Below are positions 21,001 to 29,450 of a stretch of DNA of 64,000 bases, one piece after another. Source of the DNA: Hippasteria phrygiana (lineage: Eukaryota > Echinodermata > Asteroidea > Valvatida > Goniasteridae); contig JAZGUH010000359.1 of NCBI GenBank assembly GCA_037893225.1, positions 806,001 to 870,000 on the forward strand. The letters run 5' to 3'. A program made the position numbers and the translations under genes. The notes beneath the pieces were generated by a model, which ran no database searches, was not told where the DNA came from, and saw only the letters and a list, made by a program, of their open reading frames with translations. Positions within the stretch are counted from its first letter, which is position 1. Each line of letters starts with the position of its first letter.

Positions 21001-22120
21001 TTAGGGTTAATGTATTTTGGGCGAAGTTGACCCCAACAATCCAGGAATTCTTTCAAAAAACCTGGAATTCTCCAAAATCCACCACAGTGCAGTAACCAAG
21101 GGAACATTCTTTGTGTTATTTCAAGGGACATTACCTCTGTAAAGTAAGAAGGGGTGAGCTATATTATACTCGATCCTACAAAATCTTCCAAACTTCCTAG
21201 TGAATTCTGAGGAATCTAAGAGGGTTAGGGAGCATCTGAAACGTTGGGATGTTCCACCATTAACATCCCTTGTTCCTACTTGGAACAGCCTTGGAACACC
21301 AGGTGATCGCACTTGGTAACATTGGCCAATGCACCTGTATGCTTACTCCGAAAAGACCTGGGCCAATTTCATAGAGCTGTTAAGCACAACAATTTGCTTA
21401 GCATGAAAATGTCTTGCTTGGTAAAAACAGGTTACCAGCCAAAAGTCCATGTAATTTTCATGCTTAGCAAACAACAGCTGAATGCCAGTCAAAAGCAATA
21501 TTCCACACATGAAAATCTGGTTGGTAATCCAGTGTTTATCAAGGAAGCATTTGCATGCTAAGCAAATTGTTGTGCTTAACAGCTTTATGAAATTGGCCCC
21601 TGCTGTTCCTTTTGGGAACATACTAGTAACACACAGTGTTCCCAAAAACAGTTTCAAATGAAGTTGGAACCCGGCCTGACCTTTATGGTAAAGCAAAGAT
21701 ATCACTCACTACATGTAGATTTAGAAAAATAAAAACCCAGAGGATTTCCATTTTTAGATTGATTGCGCAGTACCCCCTGCTATATTGGATTTAGATCGGT
21801 CAGTCGATCCCCGGCGAGCTCGGAGGTCGAGTGGTTAGCACTAGTAAGCAAAAGGTCGTGGGTTTAAGTCCCGCCTGAGTAAGCCTGGGATTTTTTTTCT
21901 TGCAGGCTGAGCAAACGGTGCTTAACACTGTCGGGAAGGGCAAACAAATCTATTTTGCATCATCTCTGATTTAACATTCCATCTTCACATGATCTTATAT
22001 CCCCATGTATCAGGTGAAGAGGAGCAAACCTTTATCAACTGGATGTGGTTACATGCGGGTGGGGCCCAACGCTGCGACTGTGGCCACTGGTTTCAGCTAG
22101 AAAAGACGGAGAGTATTTAG
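14953..22120 (+). CDS. COX5B: cytochrome c oxidase subunit 5B (complex IV), four exons
   Basis: A nuclear-encoded zinc-binding subunit on the matrix face of mitochondrial complex IV. Exons 14953-15043, 18367-18440, 20171-20270 and 22014-22120 give 123 residues with all phases closing. The N-terminus (MASLRAGKSTVLLARRCLLQ) is Arg-rich and lacks acidic residues, like a mitochondrial presequence. The mature start after MAAGGGIPEH, then VTGLEKKEFE, KRIVGCICEE and WMWLHAGGAQRCDCGHWFQL are the family's landmarks. Zinc ligands are the two Cys of GCIC and the two of RCDC; the second pair is CxC, where vertebrates have CxxC, with GH following. Vertebrate precursors are about 129 residues. The large introns carry MITEs and hairpins. 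It converges with ACOT13. Confidence 0.96.
15276..16278. mobile_element. 1-kb member of the CCAATTTCAT-end family, in COX5B intron 1
   Basis: The left end GGGCCCAATTTCATGGCTCT and the right end AGCCATGAAATTGGGCCC are inverted. Subterminal GCTAAC and GTAAGC words repeat. It is about four times longer than the other copies; the extra interior (15640-16200) is non-coding. It could be a parent of the short MITEs or carry a nested insertion. Confidence 0.65.
16281..16412. repeat. hairpin element with CCGCCTGGTTGAGACGTCA arms
   Basis: The arms begin ATCGCAA and end TTGCGAT, and pair over about 45 bp each. Close relatives lie at 17002-17085 (internal part only) and 17094-17237. Confidence 0.8.
17002..17237. 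repeat. two more hairpins of the same family, side by side
   Basis: 17002-17085 folds through GGTCACAAGTGATTGTGGGA against TCCCACAATCCCTTGTGACC. 17094-17237 is a full copy with GCCTGGTTGAGACGTCACAA arms. Three copies in 1 kb suggest local hopping or tandem insertion. Confidence 0.8.
17421..17491. repeat. GTTAGGGTTAA-end repeat fragment
   Basis: Carries CAGTCCCGAATCCTCCAATT and ends GTTAGGGTTAA, the shared end of the family best seen at 53281-53500. Confidence 0.6.
17995..18350. mobile_element. MITE with TAGGCCAAATAAAA ends
   Basis: The left end TAGGCCAAATAAAAAA, then ACATGTTTAGCGTCC, is mirrored at the right by GGACGCTAAACATGGATTT and TTTGGCCTTA. The interior has (ATTT)n and ATGGCCGC words. 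It ends 16 bp before COX5B exon 2. A partial copy is at 41986-42025. Confidence 0.7.
18367..18440 (+). CDS. COX5B: COX5B exon 2
   Basis: The acceptor TTTCTAG opens GIPEHSEHVTGLEKKEFEMM. The donor CCA/GTAAGT leaves phase 0. Confidence 0.95.
18586..18748. repeat. near-perfect 163-bp palindrome
   Basis: Arms starting CAAATATTTACTGCT and ending AGCAGTGAATATTTG pair through CTAGCCTCCCGAGGTGATCC to a small GAGGCGAAGCCGAG loop. The transcript would form one long hairpin. Confidence 0.85.
19462..19600. repeat. GC-rich palindromic element
   Basis: TAGCCTTTAGTCAAGGCGCGC is inverted at the far end. The middle has tandem CTCGTCCGGGTAGCCCCG units. Its GC content is far above the AT-rich surroundings. 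Confidence 0.8.
20171..20270 (+). CDS. COX5B: COX5B exon 3
   Basis: Encodes DPFELQVKRVAAGTRDKP to EKRIVGCI, followed by the first base of the next Cys codon, reaching the first zinc-binding Cys pair. Acceptor TTCCCCAG, donor TTT/GTAAGT. Confidence 0.95.
20326..20424. repeat. fragment of the TTAACCCTAAC family
   Basis: CCCTAACCCCCTAGGCATTT, then ACTAGGAAGTGTCCTGAACC and GTGCAGTATACCTATGGCAC, match one end of the 53281-53500 element. A second, longer fragment is at 20810-21010. Confidence 0.65.
20491..20714. mobile_element. MITE with GGGTCATTCTATAAATTAGG ends
   Basis: Inverted ends of about 22 bp, a 224-bp non-coding interior and a second copy at 46726-46982 sharing internal words such as TAGAAGGCATT and GTACTTTGCTTTACATAATC (inverted here). 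Confidence 0.75.
20810..21010. mobile_element. TTAACCCTAAC-family element, inverted copy
   Basis: The right end GTTAGGGTTAA (TTAA at 21007-21010) and the interior GTGCAGTATACATATGGCAC and TTGGACTTGGGGTCAAATTG match the 53281-53500 copy in reverse orientation. The left end lacks TTAA. Confidence 0.65.
21360..21600. mobile_element. CCAATTTCAT-family MITE
   Basis: GGGCCAATTTCATAGAGCTG and CAGCTTTATGAAATTGGCCC are the inverted ends, with TTAAGCACAACAATTTGCTT subterminal arms. About 240 bp and nearly identical to the copies at 60084 and 63467. Confidence 0.85.
21808..21890 (+). repeat. tRNA-like SINE head
   Basis: GAGGTCGAGTGGTTAGCAC (A-box-like) and GGTCGTGGGTTTAAGTCCC (B-box-like) have pol III promoter spacing. 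The tail turns into a T-rich stretch. It does not fold as a functional tRNA. Confidence 0.6.
22014..22120 (+). CDS. COX5B: COX5B exon 4
   Basis: Completes CEEEQTFINWMWLHAGG and the RCDCGHWFQL zinc loop; stops TAG after KTESI. Confidence 0.95.
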
Positions 22121-24464
22121 TAATATATCCGCAATTTACCCCTCTCCATTCTGTGTTTGTTGTTTTGTAAACGAGATTTAAAGTGTGCATGCGTGGGGAT
22201 GAGATGTAATACATAGTCTAATATACTGGATATTGAACTGTTTCACTGAGGGTGCTGTGCGCAGAATGAACTCAAACAATGCGTTGGTTTCTAATTCTCT
22301 CCCTAACCCTAACCCTCCAGGGCATTTTTTTTAGAACCCTGCCAGATGCATCAGATTGCATACTTTGTCACATTGACTTGTGTGCAGAGTCTAGCAAAGT
22401 GGAGCTGTCAGCACATATGCACTGTGCTGCGTCTGGCAGAGTTAGGGTTAAAGTTCTATTGGCTGGGTGTTTATAGATAAACCAAATTCTAACCAGGATT
22501 AAATCCTGACCAGGGCAAACTTTGTGCCCTTAAGCATACAATATTGGTAAGCACAGAAAAGTCCTAGTTGAGAAAAACACAACTAGTTGAGAATGGCATC
22601 CTTAGAAGAATTTGTTTTCTTGTGAGACGACATCGGATTAGGAAGTATACCTGTACTTTGCATTTGCCCAAACCCAAAGCAGTCATAAAGAGGAAAAGAG
22701 TAGTTTTTTCAAAGTTCTTGTATTGGAATTGTCCCACTCAGACAGTATGTTGAATGAAGAAAGCAATTGATTCCAGAGTATAGCGAAGTGTTGAATTCTT
22801 TTTAATGTTTATACGGGAATTACATATTTAGTTTTGTCATGCTTTCTTGTACTGTATCTTTCACAGACTGTCACAATTCCTTTCAAGCAAGCAGTTTGTC
22901 AGTCGTGCGAAACTTTATTCACAGTACACATTGAATTATCAGAGATGAAGTGTATTTCCAACTTGTTTGATTACAAGAACTATTCTTTTATGCAGTGTAC
23001 TTGTAAACACTTGAAAGTAAATTAGATATATTTATAGACTGGGTTTAATGTCGGTCAGCCCCTTTACACACTGAGAAATGCACATGATAAAATACCCCGA
23101 GCATTGAAAGAAACCAAGTGTCTGTGGAAAAAAAAATACAAAATTATACCTGAATAGTTAAGTCGAGTGTTCTGGCAGTTTGACCCCTGAACAAAATTAT
23201 TATATTTAAGGCTATTACCTTGAATCAAATCTGCCAAAACAAGCCTTGGTACAATGTATGTTACTGTAATAGACAATAGCTATACCTTATTACATGCTAG
23301 TTCACATGACCACAGAGGAGCTTATTAAGATAGACTGGTCGGTTTCTAGGAATCAGTTCTTTTGCAATGTCACATGATCAGGAAACCAGACAAAAGAGGC
23401 AGAGCATGACCAAGGTCTGCGATGTGAATTCAGACTGATTGAAAGTTGAAGGGCTGGTACGAACAGCCCCAGAATCAACACAGAAAAGAGCAAAATTGAT
23501 TTTAAAAATCAAGGTCCACTTCAAGACACAGGGTTGCATTAATGTACATATAATTGGTACACGCATTGTTTTATCCACCAAAAACCTTTGATGCAGTGTG
23601 CTGCAGTTATCAAAACAACAATGTGCCATTGAAAACTATGTAGCTCAATATATTTGCTTATTGCCCCTTGCTCCACTGGACCATTAGTTCATCAAATTTC
23701 ATTCCAAATGTCAAAATCCTGTACTATGATAATTTTACTCCATTGTTTTTTTTCCATTCATTTTTGGAATGGCGTATCATTTGTAATTGTATGTACATTT
23801 AATAGTCACTCTAGAGTCTAGAGATCCATTACAAACATACTGTTAATCAAATCTTATTTTGTCGGTCAAAATCCTTTGCTCTGATCGCTGCACTCCATCC
23901 ATAACTTCAATTTCCGGCTTGAAATATACAATGTAATTTTGTGCACATTCATTAGTTATAAAGATGTTTGATCCATAGAAGTGTGTGCAGCTATACCTTT
24001 TGTGATTTTAAGGTGTTGAGTGCTCTATTAATTACAATAAAAAGTACGAGTTATTATTTCAAATACTATAGTACTTGAGTGTTTTACTATGTGACCACAA
24101 CATTACGATTGTAAAACAAATACAATGAATACCTACATGTAGTGTCACATACCTTTCAACAAAGCACCGTAAAAAGTATGTCATAAATGTACATCAAACT
24201 TGCAGCAAAGTAATATTTGAATAATCAATGTGCAATTTGTAATACAAAAACTATCTTTACATTAAAATACAATGACAAATGTCACAAATATATTATGAAA
24301 ACTACATTACAAATCATACTGAAATTGGTCAGTACTCCAGAGCTGTGAAAACTGGGCAAGCATGTGAATTATTGGGTCAAAAATGGTGGTAGGGGGAATA
24401 TGTCCAATGTGGAAGAGCATATTCTGGTTAGTTACCACATGTACATTTTGTACCTTAAAATAGA
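22121..24464. other. region between the convergent COX5B and ACOT13 genes
   Basis: Holds a CCCTAACCCTAACCC...GTTAGGGTTAA repeat at 22300-22451 and otherwise AT-rich unique-looking DNA with no splice-bounded frames. No canonical AATAAA was found soon after the COX5B stop. Confidence 0.5.
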
Positions 24465-24553
24465 TAATCCATTAAGCTCCACCCCCTTCATGTGTTGACC
24501 AATTACAATGTTTGTCGGATTGTAATTGGTCAATACATCAAGGTGTATGGATT
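24465..24553. repeat. short palindrome
   Basis: AATCCATTAAGCTCCACCCC and GACCAATTACAATG pair with CATTGTAATTGGTC-type sequence and TGTATGGATT; about 35-bp arms with mismatches. Confidence 0.6.
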
Positions 24554-24603
24554 AATGCATCGGTCTATTGGCATAAACTGGTTTTGCAAAAATGCAATGC
24601 CAT

Positions 24604-24736
24604 TAGCCTTTTAGAGGTATGGCGGACACAATAGGATGGCGCTATTTGATTTGGGTATACCTTTTGTGCCATACAAAAGTTTTACCAAAATCAAATAGCG
24701 CCCTCCTATTGTGTCCGCCATACCTCTAAAAGGCTA
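24604..24736. mobile_element. foldback MITE with TA flanks
   Basis: Arms of about 50 bp (GCCTTTTAGAGGTATGGCGG inverted at the other end) bounded by TA on both sides, a Tc1/mariner-type footprint. The loop holds TTTGGGTATACC. Confidence 0.75.
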
Positions 24737-24946
24737 ATCGCAAAGTTTACTAACCAAATAATGGAAACTTGTTTATCAAGGTAAAATTTCACTGCTCATT
24801 TGCTTTTCTTCCTGCTCGGTTACAAAAGGTAAAGTGTGGGGTAAACCCCCTTTTTAGGGGTTCTGTTAGTCACAAGCAAGGAAACTTGGATGGATAGCTC
24901 TACATTACATGATGCCTGCCTTGCCAGTCTCTTTTTGGAATTGCTG

Positions 24947-25109
24947 TCATTCTCTTAGAAATTTGAGGTCTTGTGGAGTTTTGCCTTCAGCAATAAGGTC
25001 ACCACTGGAGTTGAAGAGGTCGGCCTTCGTGAATGCCAGAGTCTTGCCGGCTTTGATGACTGCGGCTTCGATGGAAACCTTCTCGCCTATACTGGCTGAC
25101 CGAAGGAAG
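24947..25109 (-). CDS. ACOT13: ACOT13 exon 3
   Basis: Acceptor TTTACAG, then SFLRSASIGEKVSIEAAV to PQDLKFLRE and a TGA stop. Confidence 0.95.
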
Positions 25110-27429
25110 CTGTAAACACAACAGAACTTTCTTATACTTTGTAAGCGCTTAACGATTTTGTTTTTGGAAGGGATGAGGAAGAGTAACCAAGTGATGGGAA
25201 ATATGAAGAGGAACAAAGCTGTGAGAAAGCAATGCTGATATCTCCTCCACGCTGTCTTAAGTAGAGAAAGGAAAAGACTGGTGAAGATCAGACGTGTCCG
25301 AGTGATTCCTGATTGAAAACATGGGCGTGTCTAAAATAATTTGTTAACCCCTTGCGTACGGTTGACACAAATACGTGCAGATTGAAATTGCCACCTGGCC
25401 GGGTGACGTCTATACACGTCAATTTCTGCATTTTCAATCCATTATTGGGGTATTGTGTACATTATGCTTGGCTGCACAAGCCTCTTGTTTCCGTTTCGCT
25501 TGGCTGCATAACCCGGCCTGGTGCCCCGGCACCACCCGGTGGCGCGGCAAGGGGTTAAAAGGTAAATATTGGGGTACTTGAATTTTTAAAAGTACATTTA
25601 CAATTTTTTTGGCAAATATGTAAATGGAAAATTTTTCCAAAACACTGACATCCCCCACAATGAACTGAACATATTTTTTATTCATGTTTATTTTATTTTT
25701 GAAATTGTACGTATGTATTTATTTGGTAAGGCCAAGAAAAAGATGTGAAGCATCCTTCATTCCATTTTCTTTTTTTGGGGGGGGGCCTTGGTGAATAATC
25801 CTGGCCCAAAAAAGTGCGACTCTTGATGCCAAATGTTATTCACCTCATGTTAAGTGTCACGCTTGTTCCAAGTTTGCCCACCTCCGATGATGCCAATGCC
25901 ACTGCAGTCAGATTGTCCACCATTGTTGTCATGCATCCTCCGTGCAGCTTACCCTTGTCATTTGTGTGTTCCTCCTCCACGGTCAACTCAAAGCAACAGT
26001 GGCCAGGCTGTACTGAGACAAGATTAACCTAAAATAGATCCCATGGAAGATGCCCCAAATTAACAAAAATGTATTTCTAGTGACTAGCAGCGGCATAGCA
26101 AAGGCATGTGGGGGGGGGGGGGGGGGGGGGGGAACGAAGCTATGAAATACATTAGTCCGAGTAACTTGGACCCTTCATATCGCCTTTTTTAACATTTGGA
26201 CATGATCTGGCGATAGTAGGGTCCAAGTCGATTGCGCGATAGAGAATGGCCAAACACAAAATCCCCCCCAAAAACATCAGAATTCAACCTTACAACGACC
26301 ACCAAAATACTAGATACGCCACCACCTGACCAAGTGGAGTTCCGTGATCAGATAAATGTACCAAGGTTTACTTAACATCCAAATAAAAAGTGAAATTTTA
26401 CCGTTTATTTCCCAGAGACCCCCGCAGAACATGTCTTTTCGCCGTTTTGAAGTTCAAAAAGTGACTCCTCCATCTTGCATGACGTACGGCGAAAAGACAT
26501 GTTCTGCGGGGGTCTCTGGGAAATAAACGGTAAAATTTCACTTTTTATTTGGATGTTAAGTAAACCTTGGTACATTTATCTGATCACGGAACTCCACTTG
26601 GTCAGGTGGTGGCGTATCTAGTATTTTGGTGGCCGTTGTAAGGTTGAATTCTGATGTTTTTTGGGGGGATTTTGTGTTTGGCCATTCTCTATTGTGCAAT
26701 CGACTTGGACCCTACTATCGCCAGATCATGTCCAAATGTTAAAAAAGGCGATATGAAGGGTCCAAGTTACTCGGACTAGAAATACATATGATGCGCGATA
26801 TGGGGCGGAGGGAACCCCCCCTGTTTTGTGTTGGTCATTGTGTTCCCGGAATCTCAGGAATTATTTTCAGATCTCTAGGGGGGGATGTGTTACTGTAGTG
26901 TTAGGTAACAATAGTCTGGAGAGTGTATAGGGTATAGGGACAAAAGGGGGGTACCCCTCTGCCCCATATCGTGCTGGGTATAGTGAAATATTGTTGTGGT
27001 TTGGCCCCTTCGTGTTTTGGTCTGGCAACAAGAATCAATCGCTGGCATTTATTTGTACAGAGCTCATTTGTGCATGCTCAGAGCTGCACGAAAAATTCCT
27101 CTTTTTTTCATCGTGCGTATTCTCATGTTGAGGGGAATATTTGCTGCATGAATGATTACTCATCATCAGTCATCGTGCAGTACTCAGTAGTGCCGCAAAA
27201 AGAAAATGGTGGGCGGGTGTTTGCTTGACATGTTCAGGGAAACGGGAAATATCGACTGCTTCCAGCTCCAAATGGCGAATTTCACATGTCATGAGCCTAG
27301 AGCTGGAATTTTCAAGCTAGTGTGACGCTATATTCGTCTTACTTTGTTCAGAACTCTCTTGAAATTCCGCCCTGAGATCATTTGCTTCCAAGCTTGACTG
27401 ACAACTTCTTGTACTGTGGAGGCTGCCAT
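24947..27429 (-). CDS. ACOT13: acyl-CoA thioesterase 13 (THEM2-like hotdog-fold enzyme), three exons
   Basis: Hydrolyses long-chain acyl-CoA to free fatty acid and CoA, usually at mitochondria or in the cytosol. Exons 27429-27343, 26028-25844 and 25109-24947 give 144 residues (human about 140), with all phases closing. The start MAASTVQEVVSQAWKQM precedes RNFKRVLNKV. VEEEHTNDKGKLHGG holds the conserved Asn and the HGG helix start, and MTTMVDNLTAVAL holds the Asp of the active pair. GTSVTLNMS, IGEKVSIEAAVIKAGKTLAF and KADLFNSSGDLIAEGK complete the hotdog sheet. No transit peptide is obvious. The first intron contains the 626-bp palindromic transposon at 26153-26778; the second holds a TTAA-flanked MITE. 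The fold and active site are seen directly; substrate range is inference. Confidence 0.95.
25344..25558. mobile_element. TTAA-flanked MITE with CCCCTTGCGTACGG ends (copy 1)
   Basis: TTAACCCCTTGCGTACGG at the left and GGCAAGGGGTTAA at the right. Diverged inside but keeps CCGGCCTGGTG. TTAA target sites fit piggyBac or Kolobok. Other copies: 46469-46691 and 58046-58264. Confidence 0.75.
25844..26028 (-). CDS. ACOT13: ACOT13 exon 2
   Basis: Begins VNLVSVQPGHCCFEL after TATTTTAG and carries HTNDKGKLHGG and VDN. The donor ATGAG/GTGAAT leaves phase 2. Confidence 0.95.
26110..26132. repeat. 23-base poly(G) run
   Basis: Lies 11 bp left of the 9-bp duplication bounding the 26153-26778 element. Confidence 0.9.
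26153..26778. mobile_element. 626-bp foldback transposon with 293-bp inverted repeats and 9-bp target duplication
   Basis: Arms 26153-26445 and 26486-26778 are almost perfect reverse complements (ends TAGTCCGAGTAACTTGGACC) around a 40-bp loop. GAAATACAT occurs directly at 26144-26152 and again at 26779-26787, an exact 9-bp target-site duplication. Long arms plus 9 bp point to a Mutator-like (MULE) foldback element. Few arm differences suggest recent insertion or ongoing conversion. It sits in ACOT13 intron 1. Confidence 0.93.
27343..27429 (-). CDS. ACOT13: ACOT13 exon 1
   Basis: 29 codons from MAASTV to VLNK; donor AAA/GTAAGA, phase 0. A GGATCCG poly(G) repeat lies about 110 bp upstream. Confidence 0.9.
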
Positions 27430-27536
27430 CTTGTTTGAATTACCCGCTTGTGTCAAGAGAGGGCGGTTGGCATCCCTCCACTCACGATTTTCGCGGTTGC
27501 AGACTATAGGTTGTACACCATGTAAATAAACTTCCC

Positions 27537-27546
27537 AGGCGCGGAT

Positions 27547-27579
<33 letters not shown>

Positions 27580-27830
27580 GGTCGAGAACCCCCTGCTCGT
27601 TGCCAAGTTTTTTTATATATTTTTTTTCTTGTCGGGTCTTATTTTGCCTATTATGGGTGAGAACAAAACAAAGAGGTTAAATGGCGCCACAAACGGTGAG
27701 AAAGTGTGTAAGCCCCCCCCCCCCCTTGTAATAAATGTTCGCAGACGAAACATTATGGGAGTCACCCTTCTGGGCAAATTTCAGAACCCCCCCCCCCCCC
27801 CCCCCGCAAAAAATCCTGGATCCGCCCCTG
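27537..27830 (+). repeat. poly(G)/poly(C) repeat, copy 3
   Basis: GCGCGGATCCGG, 30 G (27549-27578), CCCCCTGCTCGTTGCCAAG, GGTTAAATGGCGCCAC and C runs at 27712-27725 and 27787-27805, then ATCCTGGATCCGCCCC. The blocks match 6741-6985 in inverted order; a second partial copy abuts at 27770. Confidence 0.75.
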
Positions 27831-28042
27831 CTTCCATAGACTCAAATGATAAATACGCAAACTTAAAAAATTCAGGAAAAATACTTCGAACTCTCCAAGG
27901 TGTTTGAGACACACATCAGCTTATTTCATCATTTTTCAGTTTCTGTTCAATTTTATGGGAATTAACCAAAGATGATACCCCTATGCATCGCCAGCTTGAA
28001 AGATGATGCCTACGCTCCATTGCAAAATATAGCACTTTTAGG

Positions 28043-28232
28043 GCCACATTTCACAGTAATACAAGCTGGCAGTCCTGTACAGGGCTTCCACCAGCCTTCT
28101 CTTTTACAAACCTTCAAGTTCATGGCCCACAAAAATGCTCTAAAAGCAGATTTTGAGGGCAAGCAAATCGTGAACTGGCCGGCGTAGGCAATTTTTTGCC
28201 CATTTACTGGTCTGCACCCTGAAAGTTACGGG
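28043..28232 (-). repeat. uninterrupted copy of the mariner host repeat
   Basis: Inverted relative of 7018-7155/8127-8141. It runs through the junction with a single TA, giving the pre-insertion state of the mariner site. Confidence 0.88.
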
Positions 28233-29350
28233 CCGGGCTGACATCCATTATTATGTAACCCATTTGAGATATTTTGGAAAGTTTAACTCCCCCCCCCCCC
28301 CCCCCAAATCAAAGAATTTGACTTTTCGAAAATAGAATCCGAAAAGTGGCGGACATTCTGGGCAAAAAGTAATTTACTTAAAAAGGAGCAATTTATTTAT
28401 TGTAGGTTTTCTTGGCCAATTTGCGATTTTTCCCTTGTCATTTTCGTTATTAATTTGTCATTCAAATTCGCTTGTATTTTTTTACACATCTGATCAAATT
28501 GAGGTTTCCTTTTCTCTGTTTGGGCATTTAATTTCACTCAAGATTTTGTTCCTAATGTTCGTTTTCGTTTTGCATTCTTTTTAGTTTTGGTGCGTTCAAA
28601 TTAGCGAACGTCGTGCGCGGTATGCATATTATTATGACGTAACCATGCTTTCTTTTCTTATTCGTTGATGGGCAATCATTTTCATAAAAAAATGGCCATT
28701 CAAATTAATAAGATTCTTAAATTGATATATTTCCTATTGTCCTTTAAGGTTTTTGGAAAAGTTTGAAACTTATAATGAAAAATTTTGTATCATTTATATA
28801 TAATGTAACATCTGAACTGATACGAGGGATGGATGATGTATAAACGAACTAATGAAATGAAAAGGGCTAAGCAATTTTCTTTTTCACTGTTGATCTTTGT
28901 TTGTTTTAAAGTTTGACGATTTATATGTTGACTTGCTTATGAATCCTTTTAACTTTTTAACTTCGTTAACTGTTCTTTTTCGTTCTGATTCACCATCGAT
29001 CTCTTCATGAGCAAGATATCGGGGCATTATGTTTGGCAATGGTTGTACCATCGGGAACGCTACTCTTGGGTAATTTGTTTTCTTGGGCCGATTCCATCAG
29101 ACGATCACACCTCCCCCCCCCCCCCCCCCCCCCCACTCGCCATCTTATCTGTCTGAAGACTTATTTAAGAAAGAGAAGTGTGCATCTACAGACTGAAGAC
29201 GTCAGATATCATTTACGTTGAGATAACCCTGACTTTTACAGGAATACGGACATGCAGGAATGTGTAGGAAAAAATGATTGCCCATACGAATGCCCGATCA
29301 ACTCCTAATTACTGCTGGTTCAGACAAAATTGAATGAACAGATATTTTTT
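28233..29350. other. AT-rich spacer before the tandem array
   Basis: No gene seen. Holds C runs at 28289-28305 and 29113-29134. Confidence 0.5.
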
Positions 29351-29450
29351 GGCTTTTCCGAAATCCTTCGGAAAAGGCTTTGTTTTTGTTCTGATTTTTT
29401 GGCTTTTCCGAAATCCTTCGGAAAAGGCTTTGTTTTTGTTCTGATTTTTT
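29351..29450. repeat. two perfect 50-bp direct repeats, each with a hairpin
   Basis: 29351-29400 and 29401-29450 are identical. Each contains CTTTTCCGAAATCCTTCGGA and continues AAAG, an 11-bp-stem hairpin, followed by GGCTTTGTTTTTGTTCTG. A related GGCTTTTCCGCTACAGCAGC stretch lies inside each superunit's middle module. Confidence 0.95.
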
